64,000 nucleotides of DNA from an uncultured Bacteroidales bacterium (GCA_902778265.1 CACYXI010000001.1:1-64000); one strand, 5' to 3'; counted from the stretch's first letter, positions 48,736-56,822 are shown. The notes: a model not told the origin generated them from the letters alone. Numbers and translations are program-made.

Positions 48736-48993
48736 ATGAAAAAGAATGTTGTAAAGATTAATGAAAACACCCTCAGGCAGATTGTTGCTGAGAGTGTAAA
48801 GAAAGTGCTGAAAGAATACAATCAGAATGTAGAGGATTGGTGGAGGCATAATGGAAGTTTTGATAGGGAACAAGCAAGCGGAATGCCTTATGGCGGAGAC
48901 GATGATTATCTCCAAAAGACGGATGAGTGGTGGGAGTCACTTTCGGATGAAGCAAAAATGCAGATTTATAATGACTTTTTTGGTGAGTATTAA
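48736..48993 (+). CDS. Small virion-targeted candidate, tandem member 3 (85 aa)
   Basis: Residues 4-25 (VVKINENTLRQIVAESVKKV then LKE) are the motif. An acidic, Trp-rich body of 60 residues follows. The last of three tagged genes in a row, comparable in size to T4 internal proteins. Confidence 0.75.
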   Translation: MKKNVVKINENTLRQIVAESVKKVLKEYNQNVEDWWRHNGSFDREQASGMPYGGDDDYLQKTDEWWESLSDEAKMQIYNDFFGEY

Positions 48994-49075
48994 GCCACTA
49001 TCTTTACTCCTTCATAAGAATATTGGCCGATAGACTTTCGGGACGGCCAAGGTAGCCTTAAACAAGATGAAAAAA

Positions 49076-49106
49076 GCCGCAGGATTTCTCCTACGGCTTT
49101 TCTTTT
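49076..49106. terminator. Bidirectional intrinsic terminator
   Basis: GCCGCAGGATTTCTCCTACGGC flanked by AAAAA and TTTTCTTTT, between convergent genes. Confidence 0.8.
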
Positions 49107-50668
49107 ATGTAGTTAATCAGGTCGTTGATATTGGTGAAGTGTTTGTTCCCACTTGTTTCGTATTTAACGAATTTTCGTTCAAGGAAGTAGATTAGCTCAA
49201 TTCCATTCTCTTTGCAGAGTTGACGCTTGCGGGCATCTAATTCTTGTATGTATTTAAGGTGGTTTTCCGCATATTCAATGCCTCTGCTTTTAAAGAAATT
49301 GGAAATGTAGTGTTGTTCTCCTTGACATTCTACTGCTATTTTTTTCTCGGGAAAGTAGAAGTCTAAACTTTGTTTTCCAAAAATTGTTTTGTTTCGATAT
49401 TGATAAACATAAGAAAGGTTTTCACTCTTTAGGGCCCTGTTTATTGATTTTTCTAATTGACTGTTTCTACATAGGGGGCAACCCCGCCCCTCTAAATGGC
49501 TGTTAGGAATTTGCCAAAATTCGCCATGTTCGGGGCATATAATACACACCTTGGTGCGATTATTCGTGTATTCTACTTTTGAATAATCATAAAAATTGTC
49601 GTGTACAACATTTGCTTTATTAATAAACATTTCCCTATCAAGGAAATTACCGGAACATTTTCGGCATCCAAATTTTAAGTGTGCTTTGGGCGTTTGCCAA
49701 AACTCTCCGTGTTCGTTGCCAAACTCGTCTTTTTCGTGGCAAATAATACAAACCTTATCATGTGTTCTTTTAAAGTCGACTTTAGAATAGTCGTATTTAT
49801 CCCCATGGGTTGCCCTAAATTTTTCTATAATCTCTTCCTGAGTGAAGTGGTGGTTATTGCCACAATATGGGCATCCCTGTCCGTTTAAATGCCCTGCGGC
49901 TATTTGCCAAAATTCGCCGTGCTCGGGGCAAATAATGCACACCCTTTCCCCGTAGCCCTTATAGTCAACTTTAGAATAGTCGTATTTTAAGCCATGAATT
50001 TGCCTTGCTTTAGTAATAAACTGTTCTGTAGTAAATCTTTTTTTGTCCGCATTGGTTTCATGAACACACTTTGGGCATCTACAACCCTTTATTAAATGGT
50101 TTCTTGCTGTTTGTTTGAAATCACCGTGCTTAGGACAAGTAATAATCACATCGTTTTTAATTCCAGTAAAATGTGTTTTAGAATAATCATACTCCGGGTG
50201 AATCTTTTTGCTCTCTTCAATAAATTGTTTTTCTAATTTTGCTAATCGTTCTTCTTTCTTGCATTTAGCACATCTATATTGAGGTTTTAAGAAGCCTTTC
50301 GGAGTAATCGAGAACTCTCCATGTTTTGGGCAGATTACGATTACGGGCTTTGTATTCCTAATATACTGTGTTTTACTATAATCATATTCCGGGTGTACTT
50401 GTTTTGCATAAGCAATCCACTCTTCGTTCGTGTATCTTTTAGATGGACGAGGCTTGTTCTTTGGTTTACCACAATTACAATTGGGGCATGTTGGATTTTT
50501 AGTGAAACCGGCGATTGATTTTTCCCACTCGTGGCCACATTTATTACAGCGAAGAAGAAGTTTCCTATGACCATTTTCTTTCCGCTCTATTTTTAAGACA
50601 GTAATATCTTTATTTAACTCATTCAACTTTTGTATTCGTTCATCCTGCGACAATCTTGTTTTATCCAT
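49091..50668 (-). CDS. DUF723-repeat / Vsr-like homing endonuclease (525 aa)
   Basis: An N-terminal zinc ribbon (CNKCG, CPNCN) precedes about five repeats of the DUF723 type: YDYSKxxY followed by ICPxHGEFxQ, HLxGxGCPxC. The C-terminal 130 residues contain LDFYFPEKKIAVECQGEQHY, the PD-(D/E)xK core of Vsr-like nucleases. The start MDKTRLSQDE is preferred. Such genes move by homing; this one sits between the virion-tag cluster and uvsX. Confidence 0.8.
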   Translation of the reverse strand: MDKTRLSQDERIQKLNELNKDITVLKIERKENGHRKLLLRCNKCGHEWEKSIAGFTKNPTCPNCNCGKPKNKPRPSKRYTNEEWIAYAKQVHPEYDYSKTQYIRNTKPVIVICPKHGEFSITPKGFLKPQYRCAKCKKEERLAKLEKQFIEESKKIHPEYDYSKTHFTGIKNDVIITCPKHGDFKQTARNHLIKGCRCPKCVHETNADKKRFTTEQFITKARQIHGLKYDYSKVDYKGYGERVCIICPEHGEFWQIAAGHLNGQGCPYCGNNHHFTQEEIIEKFRATHGDKYDYSKVDFKRTHDKVCIICHEKDEFGNEHGEFWQTPKAHLKFGCRKCSGNFLDREMFINKANVVHDNFYDYSKVEYTNNRTKVCIICPEHGEFWQIPNSHLEGRGCPLCRNSQLEKSINRALKSENLSYVYQYRNKTIFGKQSLDFYFPEKKIAVECQGEQHYISNFFKSRGIEYAENHLKYIQELDARKRQLCKENGIELIYFLERKFVKYETSGNKHFTNINDLINYIKEKP

Positions 50669-50696
50669 AAACAATTCCGTTTTAACATAAATATAC

Positions 50697-50733
50697 AAAA
50701 AAACGGAAAAATCAAATATTCTTCCGTTTTATA
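50697..50733 (-). terminator. Intrinsic terminator
   Basis: AAACGGAA/TTCCGTTT hairpin with a T run on the minus strand, after uvsX. Confidence 0.65.
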
Positions 50734-50750
50734 TTCAAAGCACGACTTAA

Positions 50751-51893
50751 TTAGTCGGTATCGTCCTCCTCTGAAAAAACAATATCTTCTGCTTTGGCAT
50801 TTCTGAGGGCACTTTCTCCAAAGAGTTGTTTCATTTTTTCAAAAATAATGGGTATTTGTGTTTTTTTATAATTGTCCAATTCGTCTTCTGAAATGATTCC
50901 ATTGTGAACACAACACATAGTCCCACTATAGGTTATATTAAATGGAACGGGTAGTTGATTCTTATACACACTTACCTTTGTTATCGTGCCATATTGATAT
51001 TCCTGACCCTTCAGCGTTGCCTTAAGCTTTTTTGTTGCCGCTTTTGCGGTCCCGCCACAATGTATGCCAAGCCTTGTTGCATAGAAAAGTGTTTTACCGC
51101 CACTGTTTTCAATTGATATTGCGCCACCCATTGAGTTCATGACATCTTGCCATATTTTATTTACAACAAAGAAGGTATTCGTATATGGAGAGCCAACTTG
51201 TCTGGACGAGGAGATTCGGGGGAAAATGTCTTTGAATGCCGTAGCTATTGCCCCCGCATCGAATTGCGCGTTGCCAACCCGTGAAGTGTAACTACGGAAG
51301 CTTGAAATACTGCCGACGGAATCCCAACAGAACAATATTGGCATTGGAATTTCACCGTTATCTTGCTTGTCCAAAAAGGTTTTCATGATAAAGGCGATGT
51401 CTTCAATAACAGGAACCCTCCTTCTTTTTGATACTGCTTTCCCCAATGAATAATCCATATCTCCACAGAAGTCGCAAATACCTTTATTTGTAAAAAGGAA
51501 ATAATCACCCTTCCAATCTATGATTCCTTCTTCTCCGGTTTCTTGGTTAACCCCATAAACGGGCTCTATTGGCATTCCGCAATCTTTAGCAAATTGGAAT
51601 GAGAAGTTACCTTCTGTTTCAAAAATTACCGGTAGGATGCCTTGCCTCATTGCTGCGGCGATTGCCACATTCTTTAATGTAGATTTTCCTGTATCCGACC
51701 ATCCGCGAACAGAGAAAACGCCCATGCCCTGAGGGATGCCGGGTAATTTTAGGGCGTCCTGAAATGCTTTGGGCATTATTATCCACTCAAGTTCCTTGTC
51801 TGCAACTTTGCTATTAGACTCGCCTAATAAATTCTTCTTAAAATCGGCAACGCTAAACGATGCGACTTCTTTCTTTTTTAATGGTTGTGCCAT
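50751..51893 (-). CDS. uvsX: UvsX/RecA-type recombinase (380 aa)
   Basis: The Walker A motif GWSDTGKST (about residues 65-73), a catalytic-Glu strand VIFETEGNF and a Walker B-like ILFCWDSVGS are in RecA order, with an acidic C-terminus (FSEEDDTD). UvsX forms filaments on ssDNA coated with gp32. It is followed by thymidine kinase and gp32 genes, all in one direction. Confidence 0.85.
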   Translation of the reverse strand: MAQPLKKKEVASFSVADFKKNLLGESNSKVADKELEWIIMPKAFQDALKLPGIPQGMGVFSVRGWSDTGKSTLKNVAIAAAMRQGILPVIFETEGNFSFQFAKDCGMPIEPVYGVNQETGEEGIIDWKGDYFLFTNKGICDFCGDMDYSLGKAVSKRRRVPVIEDIAFIMKTFLDKQDNGEIPMPILFCWDSVGSISSFRSYTSRVGNAQFDAGAIATAFKDIFPRISSSRQVGSPYTNTFFVVNKIWQDVMNSMGGAISIENSGGKTLFYATRLGIHCGGTAKAATKKLKATLKGQEYQYGTITKVSVYKNQLPVPFNITYSGTMCCVHNGIISEDELDNYKKTQIPIIFEKMKQLFGESALRNAKAEDIVFSEEDDTD

Positions 51894-51914
51894 AATGATA
51901 AAATTTTTGTTAAG

Positions 51915-52544
51915 TTATTGTTCGTTATTTATGCTATTGCAGTGTCCTACATTATTTTGGTAGTAACAATGTCTGCAGAGGGCAATGTATTTGTCGTCGC
52001 CCCCAATCTCTATTTGATTCCCGTCTCTTATTATATTGCCTTCTTGGTCAATTCTTGCATTGAAGATGGTTTTACGCCCACAGGCACAGGATGATTTTAT
52101 CTCACTGATACTGTCTGCGACCTCAAATAGCCTTTTTGAGCCCGGGAACAAGTGCGTTTGGAAGTCTGTACGGAGGCCAAAGCACATGATGTTAATTCGA
52201 TAGTCATCAACAATGGATGCGAGTTGGTCAACTTGTTTTTCTGTGAGAAATTGGGCTTCGTCAACAAGAATCCACTTGGGTGCATTTATTCCTCTTTCGG
52301 TGATTTCTCCGCACAATTGTCCCACAAAGGCGTAGATATCAAGTTCGGGGGATACGGAGACGCATTCTCTATCACCAAGAGCACGGGAGTGTATAACATT
52401 TTCTCCATCCCTGTTGTCAATTGATGGTTTGAGGATAAGAATCCTAATGCCCCTTTCTGTTAGGCTGTGTGCCATTGCCAAGAGTTGCAATGATTTTCCG
52501 CTCGCCATACAGCCATGTTGGAAAAAAAGCTTAGTATTACACAT
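51915..52544 (-). CDS. tk: Thymidine kinase (209 aa)
   Basis: The P-loop GCMASGKS is at residues 11-18, ILVDEAQFL is the DEAQ motif, and a C-terminal zinc site is formed by CACG and CRHC. This is the type II TK family. It phosphorylates thymidine for phage DNA synthesis. It overlaps the gp32-like gene by one base. Confidence 0.9.
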   Translation of the reverse strand: MCNTKLFFQHGCMASGKSLQLLAMAHSLTERGIRILILKPSIDNRDGENVIHSRALGDRECVSVSPELDIYAFVGQLCGEITERGINAPKWILVDEAQFLTEKQVDQLASIVDDYRINIMCFGLRTDFQTHLFPGSKRLFEVADSISEIKSSCACGRKTIFNARIDQEGNIIRDGNQIEIGGDDKYIALCRHCYYQNNVGHCNSINNEQ

Positions 52545-53515
52545 TAGAATGGAAGGTCATCACTATCAGTTATTACTTCGGTGGGTTGTTGGGGAACTTC
52601 TTCTGCTGCGGTTGTGACAGTTTCGGTTTTATAACCATGAGCACTGTTGTATTCTGCTCGGTCAACCCATTTTTTCTGTTCGCGGTCAAACCAAGGGGTT
52701 TTGCCGTCTATAACAAGTCTCAAATAGTCATAGGGCTTGCAGGTAAATACATCGCTCCACTTTTTGGGGTCGTTAATCCAATCAACGATTTGTTGTTTGT
52801 CCTTTGATGCGGGGGTGTCAAAGCCGTCTTCCATAATATCAATGGATGTTTGGTTTTCGGTGTTACCCCTCGTAATTGTAAGGTGGATATCCCTTCCGCT
52901 ATAGCAGTCAAGGATGTTCTTCTTTACCCCGAGAGCCTTGATGCTTTCAAGGTTCCTCTGTCTTACGAGATTGATGAGCTTGTTATAGGGGTCTGTTTTG
53001 TCCTGACGGATGTTAAATTTCCAAAACTTAACTCCTTCGTTTTCCTTTCCGCGTTCAATACAGCGAAGAATGACTGCTTCCTTAGGTTTGTTTGAAATGG
53101 AATACTTCTGCAGGATTTCTTTCTGTGCGGGACTAACGCCTTCTTTTATAGACTCTTGATAGGCCTTGTAGTTTTCTTCACAGAAAGGGCACTTGTTGCC
53201 AAACTGTTCGTGGTCAATGTCGGGATTGTTTCTCGGATTGAGGCAAACATAGGTTTTCCATTGTGTTTCACCCTTTTCGGCGTCTTTTAACTGAACTGAA
53301 TGAAAGTGTACGTGAGTGAAAGGGTTGGCAACTGTTTCGGATGTGGGGAGGATGCGGATTGTAATTTGTTTCACATTTTCTCCTTTTGCTAAGCGAACAT
53401 TTAGATAGTTCTTTTCGCTGAATGTCGAAGGCTTTTTATCATTTGCGCCTTCGTTCGAACGAGCATACTCGTTCTCAATGTCATCTAAAGAGATGTTCGG
53501 CAGATTTTCTGGCAT
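52544..53515 (-). CDS. 32: gp32-like single-stranded DNA-binding protein (323 aa)
   Basis: The N-terminal region is helical. The central OB region carries CPFCEENYKAY, which fits the gp32 zinc site, and the acidic C-terminus ends in DSDDLPF, the partner-binding tail of SSB proteins. It coats ssDNA and recruits UvsX and nucleases. Overlapping TK start gives coupled translation. Confidence 0.8.
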   Translation of the reverse strand: MPENLPNISLDDIENEYARSNEGANDKKPSTFSEKNYLNVRLAKGENVKQITIRILPTSETVANPFTHVHFHSVQLKDAEKGETQWKTYVCLNPRNNPDIDHEQFGNKCPFCEENYKAYQESIKEGVSPAQKEILQKYSISNKPKEAVILRCIERGKENEGVKFWKFNIRQDKTDPYNKLINLVRQRNLESIKALGVKKNILDCYSGRDIHLTITRGNTENQTSIDIMEDGFDTPASKDKQQIVDWINDPKKWSDVFTCKPYDYLRLVIDGKTPWFDREQKKWVDRAEYNSAHGYKTETVTTAAEEVPQQPTEVITDSDDLPF

Positions 53516-53603
53516 AAATTTTTAAAAATTGTTTATTATAAATTGTACGCTACAATATAGCGTTTTTAATTCAAAAAGTCAAATCTGCAACGGTATTTTT
53601 TGC

Positions 53604-54452
53604 CTAAAATCCCGTAGCGCTATACAATATCATATTGGCATCGCCTTTGAACATTACCATGGGGTCGCTATTACGCCGTGGTATGCCTCCGTTTAATGCA
53701 CGATACTTCTTATCAAAAAAGTCATATTTAAGTTTTTGTGCGTCGCGGTTTGAGAACAGATAATGCATTCCGTCGTGGGATTCATATTTATCCTCATAGT
53801 CAATATTGTTGTCTTTGAGATATTTTTCAAGTTCTGCTTGTGCTCCTTTGTCGTCAATGTCGCAGTCTATGAGGCCCCAAGGTCTTACCTGTGTCCATTT
53901 TACATGGGGGTCGTCGTTTATCATTTGTCTGCCTGCGGCGAATTGGAATTCTCTTCCCTTTTCCAAACCTCTTTGTTTGAGGCTATCGGCATAGGCGTTT
54001 GTTGTTGTTCTTGAACGTTTGTTGATAGCCATGTAGCACCTTGCATTAAAGCGATTACAAAGGAGGATTACAGCGGAGATGTCTCTTGGGGATTCAATTT
54101 CTTTTACTGCTCTGCCGTGATTGGATACCATTCTTTGGTAGGACGGATTAACAATCATTTTAATGTGGCGCAGCGATTCTATGGCTTCCTCGACCGTATT
54201 TCCTGAAACAATGCCATATGCTATATAGTTGGCAGAAAAGCGTGCGGATGCGTCGCCAAAATGATTTTTGTGGAAATTATTTAAATTGTCCTTGCGCCGT
54301 TGTGTTACGAATACATACCAAAAATCATCGGAACTTTCCCATTGTTTCCTGATTAGGTTTTCTGCGGTTTGAAGTTGGTATACCTCGTCTACGTGTTCGC
54401 GGAGAACCTGACGAACACTCTCGGCCACAATCTGTTTAAAACTTTTTGCCAT
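53604..54452 (-). CDS. Virion-targeted candidate with N-terminal motif (282 aa)
   Basis: Residues 4-19 (SFKQIVAESVRQVLRE) are the second half of the motif right at the N-terminus. The rest is an unrecognised alpha/beta protein with GLIDCDIDDKGAQ and YESHDGMHYLF. These recall polymerase or primase-like acidic and H-x-hydrophobic strands, but not enough to name. The late element lies 20 nt upstream, divergent to that at 54491. Confidence 0.7.
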   Translation of the reverse strand: MAKSFKQIVAESVRQVLREHVDEVYQLQTAENLIRKQWESSDDFWYVFVTQRRKDNLNNFHKNHFGDASARFSANYIAYGIVSGNTVEEAIESLRHIKMIVNPSYQRMVSNHGRAVKEIESPRDISAVILLCNRFNARCYMAINKRSRTTTNAYADSLKQRGLEKGREFQFAAGRQMINDDPHVKWTQVRPWGLIDCDIDDKGAQAELEKYLKDNNIDYEDKYESHDGMHYLFSNRDAQKLKYDFFDKKYRALNGGIPRRNSDPMVMFKGDANMILYSATGF

Positions 54453-54472
54453 TAGAATGAATTTTGTTTATA

Positions 54473-54481
54473 ATAAATAGT
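54473..54481 (-). promoter_or_regulatory. Candidate late promoter ACTATTTAT
   Basis: Exact copy, 20 nt upstream of the 282-aa motif gene, back to back with the next one. Confidence 0.65.
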
Positions 54482-54490
54482 CTTTTGCTT

Positions 54491-54499
54491 ACTATTTAT
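54491..54499 (+). promoter_or_regulatory. Candidate late promoter ACTATTTAT
   Basis: Exact copy, 17 nt upstream of the 198-aa motif gene; only 9 nt separate the divergent pair. Confidence 0.65.
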
Positions 54500-54516
54500 A
54501 TAAAAATGTTCAGATT

Positions 54517-55113
54517 ATGGGTGAATTATATTTTGTTGTTGATGACGGTGGTATATACAACGTATTAAGTGAAGAAGACCTTAATACTTATGGTGTTGAG
54601 GATGACCAAATTGTTGGTAAACCGTTTACAAGTTTCAATGTTGCAAGCAAGAAGGCGGACATCTTGAATAGACAAGCAGAAGAGGCTTCTTCTGAATTTA
54701 GCCCGTCAAAAGGTTATTTTGATGAGTGCAGGAAACCCATTAGGATTACCGAAGGACAACTCCGTAACGTTATCGCCGAGTCAGTTAGGAAGGTTTTAAA
54801 AGAGGGCGGAATGTTTGATTATCTCACGGGTAAGCACCATCCTTCAAAAAAAGAGATTGCTGACCCCACCGTTGAAGATGTGATTAAACAGAACGGATGG
54901 CTTGTTAAGAAAGTGGAAGAAAAGGATGATGGTAAGGTATATTGGGTTGAGCCTAAGACCGTTGGTGGAGCCCCCCTTGATGGCGTCTTGTCATTAAAGG
55001 AACTTCTTGACGACCTTAAGACCTTCGGCGTTTCCGTTTCACTTATTAAGAGAGAACCCGTATTCCCCGATTATCCCAAGGCGGCGGAGAAGGCCGTAAT
55101 TCTTGTGAAGTAG
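54517..55113 (+). CDS. Virion-targeted candidate with internal motif (198 aa)
   Basis: Residues 74-95 (PIRITEGQLRNVIAESVRKV then LKE) are the motif, between an acidic 70-residue N-terminal part and a 100-residue domain. Cleavage after LKE would release the latter. The gene ends in TAG. Confidence 0.75.
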   Translation: MGELYFVVDDGGIYNVLSEEDLNTYGVEDDQIVGKPFTSFNVASKKADILNRQAEEASSEFSPSKGYFDECRKPIRITEGQLRNVIAESVRKVLKEGGMFDYLTGKHHPSKKEIADPTVEDVIKQNGWLVKKVEEKDDGKVYWVEPKTVGGAPLDGVLSLKELLDDLKTFGVSVSLIKREPVFPDYPKAAEKAVILVK

Positions 55114-55138
55114 CTGAAAGCGGACTTTTTGCTTTTTA

Positions 55139-55148
55139 AACTATTTAT
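55139..55148 (+). promoter_or_regulatory. Candidate late promoter AACTATTTAT
   Basis: Exact copy, 19 nt upstream of the gene at 55168. Confidence 0.65.
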
Positions 55149-55167
55149 TTATAAAGATTTTGATAAT

Positions 55168-55440
55168 ATGTTGCGTTATTTAAGAAGAAAAAGTGTCTCA
55201 CCTGCTACTTTAGAGAGGGCGGTACCTGTTCGTGAAGAACAACAGATTAAAGAAGAAACTAATAAAACAAAAAAAGTTAAAGATATGCCAGTTGACTATA
55301 AAGAAATTGAGAAACTTGCCAATGAGCTTGCTCCTGAGCAGAAGGCAAAAAGAGTCAAAAAGGACAAAGGGCTTATTGAGCGTGTTGAGTCTTCTAAAAT
55401 TCTCATCACCGAGGATAACAGACAATTATTAATGGACTAA
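55168..55440 (+). CDS. Small charged protein, prohead-core candidate (90 aa)
   Basis: Very rich in K and E, helical, ending in SSKILITEDNRQLLMD, which is the first half of the targeting motif cut short. The start MLRYLRRK follows the late promoter. Size and charge recall small T4 prohead core proteins, an inference. 5 nt before the next gene. Confidence 0.6.
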   Translation: MLRYLRRKSVSPATLERAVPVREEQQIKEETNKTKKVKDMPVDYKEIEKLANELAPEQKAKRVKKDKGLIERVESSKILITEDNRQLLMD

Positions 55441-55445
55441 TCGCC

Positions 55446-56264
55446 ATGGATAAACAATTTTTGAAAGAACACAACCTCCTAAATGCGAGGGATAAATTCA
55501 TGCGTATGGTGGAATATAGCCCCAAACAGGGTGTTATTCTGACCGAGGAAGAACTACCCACGGACAATGACCCCTCCGCACAGGGTGGTGCTCCCGCCCC
55601 CGATGGTGGTGTTCCATCCCCCGATGGTGGCGCCGCACCCGCCCCTGCTTCTGATGGTGGTCAGGGTGTACCTGAATTCAATCCTCAGGGCGAGGGCGCT
55701 CCCGCAGATGGCGGTGTGGACCCTTCTATGGACGAAGTGCCTCAGGAACCCGTTGCGCCGCAACCCGAAATGGGTGGTTCAACCGAAGCTGAAAGCGGAG
55801 ACGAGGTTATCGACGTTGACGACCTGACCGACGCACAGGAAGAGACCGAGGAAGATGTCAAGAAGAGCCTTAAAGGAATTAAACATACTGTCGAGAAACT
55901 CGGAAACCTTGATGATAAACTTGAGCAGGTTATGCAGCTTATCAATAAATTTGAAAGCGACATTGATGCAAATAACAAGCACATTGAGGAACTTGAACAA
56001 GAATTCCAAAAAAGAAACCCTACAACCGTTGAAAAAATGAGCCTGCGTACCCGTGGTGGTTATCCTTTTACCCAATCCACTGATGAATTTTGGGATAAAA
56101 AGGAAAGCGAAGGTGTATATAGCACCGCGGACGATGAAAACGGAAAGGGCGCACCCCAATATCAAATTACAAAGGCTGAAGTTGATTCCATTAACGATTG
56201 GCCTTCAATCTCAAAGGCAATTGAAAATGGAGGATTCCATCAAAGCCTGAAAGATTTGGTCTAA
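55446..56264 (+). CDS. Acidic low-complexity/coiled-coil protein, scaffold or core candidate (272 aa)
   Basis: Residues 29-36 read GVILTEEE. A Pro/Ala/Gly/Asp low-complexity region (repeated PxPDGG) spans about residues 45-110. An acidic stretch and a coiled coil (about residues 130-190, LxxLxxxxxx heptads) follow. The composition fits a prohead scaffold or core protein. No direct family match. Confidence 0.6.
   Translation: MDKQFLKEHNLLNARDKFMRMVEYSPKQGVILTEEELPTDNDPSAQGGAPAPDGGVPSPDGGAAPAPASDGGQGVPEFNPQGEGAPADGGVDPSMDEVPQEPVAPQPEMGGSTEAESGDEVIDVDDLTDAQEETEEDVKKSLKGIKHTVEKLGNLDDKLEQVMQLINKFESDIDANNKHIEELEQEFQKRNPTTVEKMSLRTRGGYPFTQSTDEFWDKKESEGVYSTADDENGKGAPQYQITKAEVDSINDWPSISKAIENGGFHQSLKDLV
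55575..55660 (+). repeat. Short tandem repeats coding for PDGG units
   Basis: CCCGATGGTGG recurs three times and related GATGGTGG once more, giving the PDGG/SDGG repeats of the 272-aa protein. Confidence 0.7.
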
Positions 56265-56285
56265 TTTGTTCGTTTTGACTTTTAG

Positions 56286-56317
56286 AGAAAAACCGCAAGA
56301 GAAATCCTGCGGTTTTT
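56286..56317. terminator. Bidirectional intrinsic terminator
   Basis: ACCGCAAGAGAAATCCTGCGGT flanked by AAAAA and TTTTTT, between the 272-aa gene and the opposing tRNA cluster. Confidence 0.8.
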
Positions 56318-56323
56318 TATTTG

Positions 56324-56375
56324 CGGTGAGAGAGATTCGAACTCCCGGTGCCTTAAACCACTCGGCCATCTCACC
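56324..56375 (-). pseudogene. tRNA-Ser-like remnant without anticodon and variable arms
   Basis: Acceptor GGTGAGA/TCTCACC, D-arm TGGCCGAGTGGTTTAAGGCA and T-arm GAG-TTCGAAT-CTC are intact, but only CCG lies where the anticodon and variable arms should be. The 52-nt product cannot decode. A clean deletion of about 33 nt is the simplest explanation. Confidence 0.6.
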
Positions 56376-56381
56376 AAAAAA

Positions 56382-56521
56382 ATAGGCTGCCCTTGGATTT
56401 AATCTTGCCTACGCACTGTGAGGCACCAAGGCGGTTCGTTCAGGTTGCCCGGTTTTCTCTCCGGAGTAGTCACGGGCCCTCGTGCGTGTCAAACGGGAAG
56501 GTTGTACCTGCCGCAGCCTAT
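56382..56521 (-). ncRNA. Structured RNA closed by a 9-bp stem
   Basis: ATAGGCTGC (56521-56513, minus strand) pairs perfectly with GCAGCCTAT (56390-56382). Inner pairs include CCTTGG/CCAAGG and GGGCCCGTGA with flanking GC blocks. No tRNA, 6S, SRP or RNase P signature was recognised. Confidence 0.45.
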
Positions 56522-56532
56522 GTTAAATATTG

Positions 56533-56676
56533 TTGAAACATCGGGATTCGAACCCAAACTGACAGAACCAGTGCCTATTGGGGGGAGCGAGCCCCCATTA
56601 ACCGATTATAGGCAACAAATTCTTCTCGGCGAATTAACCGTAAAAATCTGTAGTGCTACCATTACACCATGCTTCA
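56533..56676 (-). tRNA. tRNA-Gln(UUG) interrupted in the anticodon loop
   Basis: Exon 1 56643-56676 (acceptor TGAAGCA, D-arm, ACAGATTTT) and exon 2 56533-56569 (GGTTCTGT, T-arm TTGGG-TTCGAAT-CCCGA, TGTTTCA) join to a 71-nt tRNA with loop TTTTGGT and anticodon UUG. A 73-nt insert splits the anticodon; its border is ambiguous by one T. Confidence 0.8.
56570..56642 (-). other. 73-nt structured insert in tRNA-Gln (anticodon-loop insert, copy B)
   Basis: Starts TACGGTTAAT. Hairpin 1: AATTC-[GCCGAGAA]-GAATT. A 7-bp stem TGCCTAT/ATAGGCA encloses the T-arm mimic GGGGG-CTCGCTC-CCCCC. Every helix of the tRNA-Pro insert is kept with different base pairs, and the loop GCYGAGAA is conserved. Confidence 0.75.
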
Positions 56677-56681
56677 ATAAA

Positions 56682-56805
56682 AACAATAGACTACCTACGG
56701 AAAAATCTTGGCGTGCGTTCGTCTCACCGTACCTCCAAATGCCTGTGCCGAGTTCTAACGCATTTTTTTCGGCCCGCGCAGCATTCCTCCTCCTCGTCTA
56801 TTGTT
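56682..56805 (-). ncRNA. Structured RNA closed by a 10-bp stem
   Basis: AACAATAGAC pairs with GTCTATTGTT; inside, GCCGA/TCGGC and GCGTT/AACGC can pair. It precedes tRNA-Gln in the same direction and may be excised with it. No known RNA class recognised. Confidence 0.4.
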
Positions 56806-56822
56806 TAAATTTTGACTAAGGT

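Noticed and set aside
55567..55827. Alternative plus-strand frame rich in P and V
   Set aside because: Off-frame product of the PDGG tandem repeats in the 272-aa gene.
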